Shown: in pieces, positions 25,799-34,229 of the stretch | Layout of the letters: each line of letters starts with the position of its first letter | How positions within the stretch are numbered: the stretch's first letter is position 1 | From: Nostoc sp. C052 | Lineage (GTDB): Bacteria > Cyanobacteriota > Cyanobacteriia > Cyanobacteriales > Nostocaceae | Reading direction: 5' to 3' | NCBI RefSeq assembly: GCF_013393905.1 | Contig: NZ_CP040272.1 | Coordinates: 6,395,501 to 6,459,500 of the forward strand | DNA length: 64,000 bases | Notes under the pieces: generated by a model | Database searches by the model: none | Told to the model about the DNA's origin: nothing | What the model saw: only the letters and a program-made list of their open reading frames with translations | Made by a program: the position numbers and the translations under genes

Positions 25799-28700
25799 TT
25801 AACCCCGAACCGGGAGGGAGATGGAAAACTCAGTGCCTTGTCCCAATTCCGACTGGACTGACAGCCGACCACCATGTTTCTCGACTACAATCTGACGGGC
25901 GATCGCTAACCCTAACCCTGTTCCTTTGCCAACTTCTTTAGTGGTAAACAAGCGATCAAAAATTTTAGATTTGACTTCCTGATTCATGCCTTTACCGTTG
26001 TCACCAATGCGAACTTCAACAGCATTTTGTTCTGGTAATAATGCAGTTTGAATCGCGATCTGTTGGGGATGATTTTCTAACTTTTCAAAGGTTGTTTGCT
26101 GTGCCATTTCATCGAACAGATCAATCGCATTGGCCAAAATGTTCATAAACACCTGGTTAAGCTGACCGGGGAAGCAATCAATTTCCGGGATGTCACCGTA
26201 GTTTCGGATAACTTTAATGGCAGGCCGATTTTCATTCGCTTTGAGTCGATACTTGAGAATCAACAGCGTACTATCTAACCCTGCGTGCAGGTTGGCGCTA
26301 ACTTTGTGTTCCGTATCGGCACGAGAGAAGGTACGCAGACTGGTACTGATGCCTTTGATGCGATCGCTAGCGCCTTTCATTGAGTCAAGTAACTTGGGTA
26401 AATCCTCCAACAGAAACTCCAGGTCAATTTTTTCAGCCAATTCGGCCACCGAACTAGTAGGCGGTTGATGCTGGTGATAGGTGTTTAGATACTCACGCAG
26501 GTCTTGTACATAATCTTTGGCATTGTTAATACTGCCGTTGAGGAAGCCGATTGGGTTATTAATTTCGTGAGCAACCCCTGCCACCAAGTTACCCAAAGTA
26601 GCCATTTTTTCGCTTTGCACAATTTGAAGCTGAGATTCTTCCAGCTGTTGAGCATAGGCTTGGGCTTGCTGATAGAGACGAGCATTCTCCAGTGAAATCG
26701 CCGCTTGGGCACAGAGCAAATTTAGCAATTGAACGCGATCGCGGGTAAAGGCTCCTGTTGCCAGGTTATTTTCCAGATAGACCATGCCCAGCAACTTGCC
26801 TTGTTGCAGAATAGGGCTGCACAGCAGACTCTTGGGCTGTTGGTTTTGGATATACGCATCGCCAATTAATAACGGATCTTGGGCGGCGTTGCTAATCACG
26901 GCAGGCTGCAAGCTGCGTTTGACTTTTGTTACCAGACTGATGGGCACTACACCACTATCGCCAAGCGACTGCGTTGGATGTAAAATTTGCGTTTCGATTT
27001 GGCGTGATTCCGTCAGTGCTGCCCTAGCCTGAACTGTGAGATTTTGCCCCTCATTCAACATCAAAGCACAGTGCGTCGCACCTGAGGTTTGCATTACTGT
27101 CAGCAAGAGAGTGCCAATTAATTGATCGAGTTCAATTTCACTGGAAAGAGTTTGGGAAGCTTTGAGGATGGCAACCAAATCCAGGGTATCAGAAAGACTG
27201 GTAGAGGAAGTACTAGTCGAGGTGAAAGTTCCAGTGGCAAATAAGGTTTCGTCAACAGAGAATGGTGTCTGCGCTTTTTGTAGCATGGGAGCCAGCAGTT
27301 GAGGATAGCGAGTTTCCAAATCAGCGAGTTTGGCTTTCGCCCCCCAGCGAGCATAGCCATAGTAGGCTTCAATCATGTAAACTTGGGCGATCCGCTCTTT
27401 GTGCCAATCTAGATAGAATTTTGCTGCCAGTTCATTGGCGAGGGCTTCTTCTTGAGGGTAGCCATTGGCTTTAGCACCTGCGATCGCCAAGTCATAAAAT
27501 TCTAGAGCTTCGGTTTTGCGATCAAGAACGCAATGTTTTTCAGCTTCAACTAAATGATATTTATGCAAGTAATTCATGGGAGCATAATGCGCCCATTCTT
27601 TTAATTTTTCTTGATTTTCTAGCATTCGCTGCCATCTCGGCTCCGATTCCGACATTGATTCAGGAGGAGTTGCTAGCACCGTCAGAGAATCATAGAAATA
27701 TAAGATCGGTTCAACGATACTTCCCATCCCTCCAGCCAAATACTGACGAGTTTGAGCCGCATCGTATTCCGCTTTGGCAAAGTCTTCCAGCCAGTAATTT
27801 AATGTGAATCGATACAGGTAAAAGTGACATAATCGGTAAAAATCATTAGAAGCTTTTGCCTCAGCAAGAATTTTTTCTTCATAGTCATGTTGGCGTAAGA
27901 AAATCTCGTTCTCTGACTGACCCAGCAGAATGAGAGTAGCTTGCCAGTAAATAAAAAAACAGTTTGCTGGCGTGACTTGGTTGAGGTCGCGCAACTGTTG
28001 GTAATAGGCACGAATTTTGGGTTCTAGTTCAGTTAGCGGTTGACCGCACCAATAGGCATTCAAGCAGAAAAATTGTGCATCGTAGCCAACAAATTCCAGA
28101 TTACCAGTTTCCAATGCTGCTTGATATCCTTCCTGGAGAATGGGCAGCGTTTTTTGGAGATGATCTATCCAATGGCGAACAAAGCCCCCAATTAAGAGGG
28201 CTGTTGCGGGTCGAATATTCTTGGCTTCTGGCTCTAAGGCGAGTTGGTATCCTAATTGCCCAAACTGCGGCACTTCTGTCATCTCTCGCCACAAGGTTCT
28301 CAGCTGGAAGGCGTAACTAGCGTAGCAAAAAGCCGAAACAGGACTGTTCCCAAATTGAATTGACAACTTGACCTGAAGCGCCACGACTAAGAAATAGAGC
28401 ATTGAGCCTGTCATGAAACAGACGGGTGTAATGCCAGCAGCAATTTGCATAATTGCCAACTGCTGGGCATCCGTCATTGTCGGCAGATGATTCAACGCCT
28501 CAATGGAGCGATTGCTGTTATCTACCGTTTCACTACCGCCAATCAAGGCATCAATTTCCTGCTTCACCTGCCGAATATCCTCTAGTGTTGGGCTGTCTGG
28601 CAGGTTCACGCCCAACATTTGGAAGACCGATTGACCGATGGCGATCGCCTCTAAAAATTGATTGCGTGCCACCAACGCCTGAATTCTGACTTGATAAACT

Positions 28701-31225
28701 TGCACCTGTTCTAAGGGCGTTTTTGCATGATGAATCACCGCTTCAATCCACCGATCCATCCGCTCAAAATCACCAATTAAAAAAGCCACCTCAGCCGCTA
28801 AGTCGTGCAGAGATAAAGTCATTTCGTACTGTCGTTGCCAAGCGTCTGTTCCCAGCAATTTCAGCCCCACTGTGGCATATTCACGGGCGGCTTGATAGGC
28901 GGTTGAGGCTCTCGCTTTGCGGCAAGCCGTGAGGTTGAGTTGGGCGAGTTCGTTCCTTTGGTGTTGTTCCTCAACGAGCGTTGTTCCATAGTTCAACTGA
29001 TTGACAATTTCAAAAATGCGCTCTTCTTTGGCGGTTGGAGAAACTTGTCGCAGCAAAAGTTGTCCAATTTGGTAATGAGTCGTCTGTTTTTGCTCGTCAG
29101 GGATGAGGGAATAGGCTGCTTGCTGGACGCGATCGTGGAGAAAGCGATAAGAACAGTTAAACGTGAGTGGCTGTTGGACTTCTGCTACCTCAAGTTCTGA
29201 CGGTTGATAAAACTTATAAACATCGCTGATGGGTAAAATCAAGCCTTCTTGCAAGGCTTTCCAGAGGTCGATCGCGGTATCTTCGGGCGATCGCTCATTA
29301 ACAATCGCCAGGGTCACTAAATCGAACTGAGCGCCAATGCAAGCCGCCAGTTTCAAAACATTCTGGGTGGCAGCAGGCAATTTTTGCAACTGAAGTGCCA
29401 TGAACTCGACGACATCATCCGTGAGCGCGAGTAATTTCACCGTTGCCAGGTCGCACTGCCAATGTCCTGCCTGAAAATCAAAGGAAATATAGCCGTCTTC
29501 ATGCAGTGCTTTGAGAAATTGAGTCAGGAAGAAGGGATTACCCTTGGTTTTTTGATAGACCAACTCCGTCAACGGCTGCGCCAGTTCCAGAGAGCAACTG
29601 AGGGTATCTGCCGTTAACTGATTCACAACCCCTTGGCTCAGGGGTTTCAGGGTATGGGTATGGATCGGGATTTGGGCTTTCTCGATCTGATCGAGCATCA
29701 GCATCAAGGGGTGAGTCGGGAACACTTCGTTATCCCGATAGGCTCCGATGATGAACAGATAACCGCGCTCGCGCTCTGTCAGCAGTAGCTTCAGCAAGTT
29801 CAGAGAGGCCGAATCAGCCCACTGCAAGTCATCCAGGAAAATCACTAGTGGATGGTCTGGGGTGGTGAACACCGTGATAAACTTCTGGAACAGCAGATTG
29901 AAACGGTTCTGCGCGGCACTGCCAGAGAGTTCTGGTACTGGGGGTTGTTGCCCGATTACCTGTTCGAGTTCAGGAATCACCTCGACAAGCACCTGCCCAT
30001 TGTCACCCACTGCCGCCAGGATTTTCGCTTTCCACTCTTGCAACTGCGCGTCCTCACTACTCAACAGTTGCCCCATCAGGTCGCGGAAGGCTTGGACAAA
30101 GGCGCTAAACGGAAGATTGCGGTTGAATTGGTCGTATTTACCTTTAATGAAATAGCCATACCAACGCACAATCGGCTTATGTACTTCATTGACGACGGCA
30201 GTTTTGCCAATGCCGGAAAAACCTGCCACCAACATCAGTTCGGAGGCTCCGTTGGCAACTCGGCCAAAAATATCAAGCAAGGTTTGAACTTCTTGTTCCC
30301 GTCCGTAGAGTTTTTCAGGGATTAAAAAGCGATCGCTGATATCCCGTTTGCCTAAATCAAACCAGGCGAGTTTGCCCGCAAGATGATACTCTTCCTGGCA
30401 TTTCATTAGATCGTGCTTAAGACCAAGGGCACTTTGATAGCGATCTTCCGCATTCTTGGCCATCAGTTTGTGAATGATTTCACTGAGCATAATGGGCAAA
30501 TCGGGGTTGAGATCGCAGACAGAGAGTGGTTGTTTAGCGAGATGGGCATGAACCATTTCCATTGGCTCGTCAGTTGGAAATGGTAACTGTCCCGTGAGCA
30601 GTTCAAAAAAGGTAATTCCCAAGGAATAGAAATCGCTGCGATAGTCAATCCCCCGGTTCATCCGCCCAGTTTGTTCCGGTGAGATATAGGCTAGAGTTCC
30701 TTCTAGAACGTTGGGATTTTGAATCTCTTGGGTTTCGCGGGGTAATAGGGAGGCAATACTAAAGTCAATCAGCTTAATCTGCCCTGTTTCTGGTTGAATT
30801 AGAATGTTGGCTGGTTTAATATCTTTGTGAATAATCCGTTGCTGATAAAGCTGGTGGAGGATATCGACAATTTGCAGGGCAATTGGCCAGAATTGTTCGA
30901 CAGTGAGGGGGGAAGCCTGGATGTAATGACGTAGGGAGATGCCACCGATGTCTGCCATCACCAAAGCATAGCCATTATTATAGGGTTCTAGACTAATCGG
31001 TTGGATAATGCCTGGGATGTTGAGATTTTTAGCGATCGTATACTGATTACGAAACTGCACCAATTCGCTGAAACTGGGATAGTCGTGCCGCAGTATCTTA
31101 ATTACCACCGAACATTGCTGCGACCTTTGCACTCCTCGATAGACAGCCGTCCTAGAACCTAGATACAACTGCTCAACCAAGGTATAGCCAAAAATTTTTG
31201 GGAATTGCTGTGCTAGAGAAGTCAT
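25799..31225 (-). CDS. Giant dual kinase: Ser/Thr kinase, AAA-type ATPase, TPR-like, GAF, histidine kinase
   Basis: This 1808-residue protein begins with a eukaryotic-type kinase domain (about 12-270): invariant Lys in VVIKILRH, catalytic loop IIHKDIKPANILI, and KLIDFSIAS in place of the usual DFG. A large ATPase domain follows, with P-loop VAGFSGIGKTAVVNE near 318 and Walker B VIFLDDLQWAD. A helical-repeat region covers about 650-1290. A GAF domain (about 1370-1520), a HisKA domain with His in LVAGVAHEINNPIGF, and a HATPase ending with DNGKGM and GKGTGLGLA complete it. It resembles the cyanobacterial HstK class, which joins both kinase types in one chain. No membrane segment is present. It has a 396-bp upstream gap with a strong hairpin at 31400-31430. 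Confidence 0.93.
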   Translation of the reverse strand: MTSLAQQFPKIFGYTLVEQLYLGSRTAVYRGVQRSQQCSVVIKILRHDYPSFSELVQFRNQYTIAKNLNIPGIIQPISLEPYNNGYALVMADIGGISLRHYIQASPLTVEQFWPIALQIVDILHQLYQQRIIHKDIKPANILIQPETGQIKLIDFSIASLLPRETQEIQNPNVLEGTLAYISPEQTGRMNRGIDYRSDFYSLGITFFELLTGQLPFPTDEPMEMVHAHLAKQPLSVCDLNPDLPIMLSEIIHKLMAKNAEDRYQSALGLKHDLMKCQEEYHLAGKLAWFDLGKRDISDRFLIPEKLYGREQEVQTLLDIFGRVANGASELMLVAGFSGIGKTAVVNEVHKPIVRWYGYFIKGKYDQFNRNLPFSAFVQAFRDLMGQLLSSEDAQLQEWKAKILAAVGDNGQVLVEVIPELEQVIGQQPPVPELSGSAAQNRFNLLFQKFITVFTTPDHPLVIFLDDLQWADSASLNLLKLLLTERERGYLFIIGAYRDNEVFPTHPLMLMLDQIEKAQIPIHTHTLKPLSQGVVNQLTADTLSCSLELAQPLTELVYQKTKGNPFFLTQFLKALHEDGYISFDFQAGHWQCDLATVKLLALTDDVVEFMALQLQKLPAATQNVLKLAACIGAQFDLVTLAIVNERSPEDTAIDLWKALQEGLILPISDVYKFYQPSELEVAEVQQPLTFNCSYRFLHDRVQQAAYSLIPDEQKQTTHYQIGQLLLRQVSPTAKEERIFEIVNQLNYGTTLVEEQHQRNELAQLNLTACRKARASTAYQAAREYATVGLKLLGTDAWQRQYEMTLSLHDLAAEVAFLIGDFERMDRWIEAVIHHAKTPLEQVQVYQVRIQALVARNQFLEAIAIGQSVFQMLGVNLPDSPTLEDIRQVKQEIDALIGGSETVDNSNRSIEALNHLPTMTDAQQLAIMQIAAGITPVCFMTGSMLYFLVVALQVKLSIQFGNSPVSAFCYASYAFQLRTLWREMTEVPQFGQLGYQLALEPEAKNIRPATALLIGGFVRHWIDHLQKTLPILQEGYQAALETGNLEFVGYDAQFFCLNAYWCGQPLTELEPKIRAYYQQLRDLNQVTPANCFFIYWQATLILLGQSENEIFLRQHDYEEKILAEAKASNDFYRLCHFYLYRFTLNYWLEDFAKAEYDAAQTRQYLAGGMGSIVEPILYFYDSLTVLATPPESMSESEPRWQRMLENQEKLKEWAHYAPMNYLHKYHLVEAEKHCVLDRKTEALEFYDLAIAGAKANGYPQEEALANELAAKFYLDWHKERIAQVYMIEAYYGYARWGAKAKLADLETRYPQLLAPMLQKAQTPFSVDETLFATGTFTSTSTSSTSLSDTLDLVAILKASQTLSSEIELDQLIGTLLLTVMQTSGATHCALMLNEGQNLTVQARAALTESRQIETQILHPTQSLGDSGVVPISLVTKVKRSLQPAVISNAAQDPLLIGDAYIQNQQPKSLLCSPILQQGKLLGMVYLENNLATGAFTRDRVQLLNLLCAQAAISLENARLYQQAQAYAQQLEESQLQIVQSEKMATLGNLVAGVAHEINNPIGFLNGSINNAKDYVQDLREYLNTYHQHQPPTSSVAELAEKIDLEFLLEDLPKLLDSMKGASDRIKGISTSLRTFSRADTEHKVSANLHAGLDSTLLILKYRLKANENRPAIKVIRNYGDIPEIDCFPGQLNQVFMNILANAIDLFDEMAQQTTFEKLENHPQQIAIQTALLPEQNAVEVRIGDNGKGMNQEVKSKIFDRLFTTKEVGKGTGLGLAIARQIVVEKHGGRLSVQSELGQGTEFSISLPVRG

Positions 31226-31621
31226 AGGTTTAGGAAGAGTGGCTTTGATTTAACTAAGATTCCCAAAAAGTCTTAGTTAGGTAACAGATCAAGGCAAAAG
31301 CATCTAACATATTGACGAGCTTGGATAAGAGTGTAATTCAGCGAAACCCAATTTTCAGGAAACTAAATATGAATTTACAATAGACATCTGGTGAAAAAAT
31401 GTAGAGACGTAGCAGTGCTACGTCTCTACAAGGTTTCTGGGTAGGGTGTTGACTTTGATGAAATTTGGTGATTTTTGGTTCATGCTATTGTCATTGCTTC
31501 GCTCCGCTCTCTACGAGACGCACTCGCGAACGCAATTACCACACATAATCAAGTAATATCAAGTATGTTACTTATCAGGCTGAATATCGGTACAAAATTT
31601 TATTAGAGGAGATATTAAATT
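31226..31621. other. Intergenic region with perfect hairpin
   Basis: This gap separates two divergent genes. A perfect 15-bp inverted repeat (TGTAGAGACGTAGCA, one-base loop, complement) lies at 31400-31430. A damaged copy of the same repeat is at 37917-37942 with similar downstream bases. Another partial palindromic repeat (CTACGAGACGC) is near 31510. The last bases hold the ribosome-binding site of the MOSC gene. Confidence 0.7.
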
Positions 31622-32269
31622 GTGCAAGTTATCTCAGTCAACGTAGGACTTCCCCGTGAAGTACTTTGGAAGGGCAAAACAGTTACAACTGGGATTTTTA
31701 AAGAACCAGTTGAGGGACGAGTGATGATGCGAACGCTCAACTTAGACGGGGATAGACAAGCTGATTTGAGTGTCCACGGGGGGAAAGACAAAGCAGTTTA
31801 TGCTTATCCATTGGAGCATTACGACTATTGGCGGCGCAAGTTACCTGAGATGGATTTTCCCTGGGGAATGTTTGGTGAAAATCTTACCACAGTTGGGCTG
31901 TTAGAGGATGAGATTAATATTGGCGATCGCTTCCAAATCGGTAGCGCAGAGGTAATGGTGACTCAACCCCGAATGCCTTGTTATAAACTCTTAATCAAGT
32001 TTGGACGGGCTGATATAGTTAAACAGTTTTTAGATAGCCGCCTAACGGGCTTCTACTTTTCGGTGCTGCAAGAGGGTCAAGTCGGAAATGGTGATACTTT
32101 GTCGTTAATCAGTCGAGACTCAAATAATGTCACTGTTGCTGATATTACCCGACTTTATGCACGGGAAACACACGACTTAGAACTGTTACACCGCGCCATA
32201 CAAGTTGAGGCTTTACCTACAGGTTGGCGAGACTACTTTCAGCAGCAAATCGAAAACTTTAAAAAATGA
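31622..32269 (+). CDS. MOSC domain protein (YiiM-like)
   Basis: This 215-residue protein has the MOSC fold. The conserved segments are VHGGKDKAVYAYPLEHYDYWR, FGENLTTVGLLEDEINIGDRFQIG, and QPRMPCYKLLIKF with the family Cys. A three-helix C-terminal region follows, as in YiiM. YiiM-type proteins bind molybdenum cofactor and reduce N-hydroxylated compounds such as 6-hydroxylaminopurine. The start is a GTG at 31622, 12 bases after the ribosome-binding sequence AGAGGAG at about 31603-31609. The gene is single; it faces away from the large kinase. Confidence 0.9.
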   Translation: MQVISVNVGLPREVLWKGKTVTTGIFKEPVEGRVMMRTLNLDGDRQADLSVHGGKDKAVYAYPLEHYDYWRRKLPEMDFPWGMFGENLTTVGLLEDEINIGDRFQIGSAEVMVTQPRMPCYKLLIKFGRADIVKQFLDSRLTGFYFSVLQEGQVGNGDTLSLISRDSNNVTVADITRLYARETHDLELLHRAIQVEALPTGWRDYFQQQIENFKK

Positions 32270-32569
32270 ATTTTTGCATACTTGGCTAGCGAGAGAAAGT
32301 TGATATTGGAAAATGACTTATGACTTGAGGATTGGATCTAACAGCACAGTTGAGCAATAGCAAATGACCTCGGATTTAGCATTAGTAGTTTTAGCTGCTT
32401 GAGATAAATAACAACAACTAATATTATTTTTTCCTGAGTTTATCCTAAATTTTTATTTATCAATTCACCTAGCAAATTTTAATCAAAATATCAGCCCCAT
32501 CTTTGATAAAAAGGTGATACTCAATATAGCAAATTAATTAAAATAAAGTGCAGATATGCAGAGGGTGAG

Positions 32570-32692
32570 ATGATGACAACTCCAACCCTAGAAGAAATCA
32601 GATTAGCAGAAGCCCAAAATCACATAGCCCATTGGCGTAAATGAAGGCGATATTTAAGCGATCGCTATCTAAATGACAAAATAGCTGAATAA
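32570..32692 (+). pseudogene. Possible N-terminal remnant of a GH63-like glucosidase
   Basis: From ATG at 32570, after a GAGGGTGAG ribosome-binding sequence, 24 codons end at a TGA at 32642-32644, and the same frame then continues RRYLSDRYLNDK to a TAA at 32692. I recall that the cyanobacterial glucosidase family of about 880 residues begins with TPxExxRLxEA...HWxxWGPYLSERQWG; the tail of this match, YLS-E/D-R, falls at the right place with a Trp codon changed to TGA. If correct, it is a dead remnant of a gene otherwise deleted here. The match is short and from memory, so it may be chance. Confidence 0.35.
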
Positions 32693-32733
32693 ACTCGGTT
32701 CTTCATCAATTAAATCAAGGAGTTCACAACCTC

Positions 32734-33411
32734 ATGTCAATTCATAATTTTACTCTCTCCCGCCAGTTATTACGCAACTTGTCCATCTATTTGCTAACTG
32801 TTGTACTCCTATACGGTGCATATCGTGTGATACTTCCTGCTCCCGCCACTGATATTTCGACTGTTGCACCGAAAGGAAAGCAAGTAGCAGTTTTCGCTGG
32901 TGGGTGCTACTGGGGAATGGAAGCGGTTTTTGAGCATCTCAAAGGTGTTTCTGATGTTGTTTCTGGCTTTTCTGGGGGTGATGCAAGAACCGCAGACTAC
33001 ACACTTGTCAGTGCTGGATTAACTAATCATGCTGAATCCGTAAAAATCACTTACGATCCATCAAAAATATCATATAACCAGCTTCTCAAGGTCTACTTTT
33101 TGGTAGCCCATAACCCAACACAGTTGAATCGACAAGGCCCAGACTCAGGTAAGCAATATCGTTCGGCAATCTTTTTTGCTAACGATGAACAGAAACAGGC
33201 TGCACAAGAATATATCGCTCAACTCAACAAATCGCGAATTTTCGATCAGCCGATTGTGACAAAATTAGATCCTTTGAAAGGTTTTTATCAGGCAGCAGCA
33301 TACCATCAGAATTATATAGCGCATCATCCGAGCGATCGCTATGTGGTAGCGAATGACTTGCCGAAACTAGCTAAACTTCAAGCTAAGTTCCCTGATATGT
33401 ATAGCAATTAA
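32734..33411 (+). CDS. msrA: Peptide-methionine (S)-S-oxide reductase MsrA, membrane-anchored or exported
   Basis: This 225-residue protein has the MsrA active site VAVFAGGCYWGMEAVFEHLKGV, with Cys58 in GCYWG (the common form is GCFWG). Other motifs are NHAESVKITYDPSKISY, HNPTQLNRQGPDSGKQYRSAIFF, and AYHQNYI near the C-terminus. The first 45 residues include a membrane segment (ISIYLLTVVLLYGAYRVIL type), which predicts an export signal or anchor rather than the usual cytoplasmic enzyme. MsrA reduces methionine-S-sulfoxide in proteins. The gene is single. A family-A miniature element and several palindromic repeats follow the stop. Confidence 0.94.
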   Translation: MSIHNFTLSRQLLRNLSIYLLTVVLLYGAYRVILPAPATDISTVAPKGKQVAVFAGGCYWGMEAVFEHLKGVSDVVSGFSGGDARTADYTLVSAGLTNHAESVKITYDPSKISYNQLLKVYFLVAHNPTQLNRQGPDSGKQYRSAIFFANDEQKQAAQEYIAQLNKSRIFDQPIVTKLDPLKGFYQAAAYHQNYIAHHPSDRYVVANDLPKLAKLQAKFPDMYSN

Positions 33412-33635
33412 GGAGATTTAGAGCATTCACGTCATTTTGAATTTTGAATTGATTCATCCCTTTATTAACGTGAAACCGCTTGTCCGCCGGGAATTGAAAT
33501 TCCCGTCTCATAGCTAAAGTCATCTGAAGATGACTAAATATCGTCAAAAATCTCCAGTCTACTTCAGTAGACTTAAGCTGTTAGCCCGGAAATTTATTTC
33601 CGGGCGGGCATGAAAGCCAACAGATAAGCTATTTC

Positions 33636-33839
33636 CAGCTTAAATTGACACCAATGGCATCTTGCCCGCCTTATGGACCAATACGGTTCAGTTAAGGGCT
33701 ACTGGCAACAATTTTGGGTTTTAGAGACGCGATAAATCGCCGTCTGTACAAGTATTTTGGGCTTATCTGAACTGTATTGCCTTATGGACTGGGCGCTCAT
33801 GTTGCCCACCCCACAAGAGTTAATTGGATATTTTTTTAT
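33636..33839 (+). repeat. Long dispersed repeat split by a miniature element
   Basis: The left half (CAGCTTAAATTGACACCAAT...) and right half (...CACCCCACA...GGATATTTTTTTAT) match 25699-25792. The interval 33678-33779 plus a second CCTTATGGA copy is extra. Confidence 0.78.
33678..33779. mobile_element. Miniature inverted-repeat element, family A, copy 2
   Basis: The ends are CAATACGGTTCAGTTAAG and, from the other strand, CAATACAGTTCAGATAAG (16 of 18 matching). Flanks are CCTTATGGAC at 33669-33678 and again at 33780-33789, a perfect 10-bp repeat whose last base in the left copy adjoins the terminal CAATAC. It matches 1114-1219 over nearly its full length. It inserted into the long repeat at 33636-33839. 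Confidence 0.85.
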
Positions 33840-33874
33840 TTGTCAGTCCCTTTTTATTTTTTGGTCGCCCGCGT

Positions 33875-34222
33875 CTACGCTTGATAGGGGCGCGGCAGTT
33901 GGCGCAGTTTATGGGCAGTATCCAATTCACTATTGTTTTTTCTGCCATATCCCCAACCTAAGGTGCGACGATATTCACCCATGATGCCACGTTCAATTAA
34001 ATCATCCTCATTAACTGCAACATTGGTATGAGATTCAGGCGCAACATAGAGCGCATCCGCAGGACAATAAGCTTCACACATAAAACAAGTTTGACAGTCT
34101 TCTTGCCTAGCGATCGCAGGTGGTTGGTTGGGTACGGAGTCAAAGACATTGGTAGGACAAACTTGGACGCATACATTGCAATTAATACAGAGTTTATGGC
34201 TGACAAGCTCAATCATGATCAT
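33875..34222 (-). CDS. Ferredoxin with two 4Fe-4S clusters, partner of the AprA-like flavoprotein
   Basis: This 115-residue protein has two complete CxxCxxCxxxCP motifs: CINCNVCVQVCP near residue 12 and CQTCFMCEAYCP near 43, so it should bind two 4Fe-4S clusters. A 50-residue C-terminal extension (GWGYGRKNNSELD...) exceeds the usual ferredoxin length. It starts seven bases after the flavoprotein stop on the same strand, so the two are one operon and probably one electron-transfer complex. This recalls the AprA/AprB pairing of adenylylsulfate reductase, but the small subunit is shorter. The first MIMIE may start at either Met. Confidence 0.92.
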   Translation of the reverse strand: MIMIELVSHKLCINCNVCVQVCPTNVFDSVPNQPPAIARQEDCQTCFMCEAYCPADALYVAPESHTNVAVNEDDLIERGIMGEYRRTLGWGYGRKNNSELDTAHKLRQLPRPYQA

Positions 34223-34229
34223 GCTCCGA

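Larger units (their letters stand above)
33412..33874. other. Repeat-rich intergenic region
   Basis: Between msrA and the 3' end of the ferredoxin gene there is a palindromic cluster (about 33480-33615) with hairpins such as GGGAATTGAAATTCCC, AGTCATCTGAAGATGACT, GTCTACTTCAGTAGAC and CCCGGAAATTTATTTCCGGG. The remainder is a long repeat split by a family-A element. No gene was found. Confidence 0.7.
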
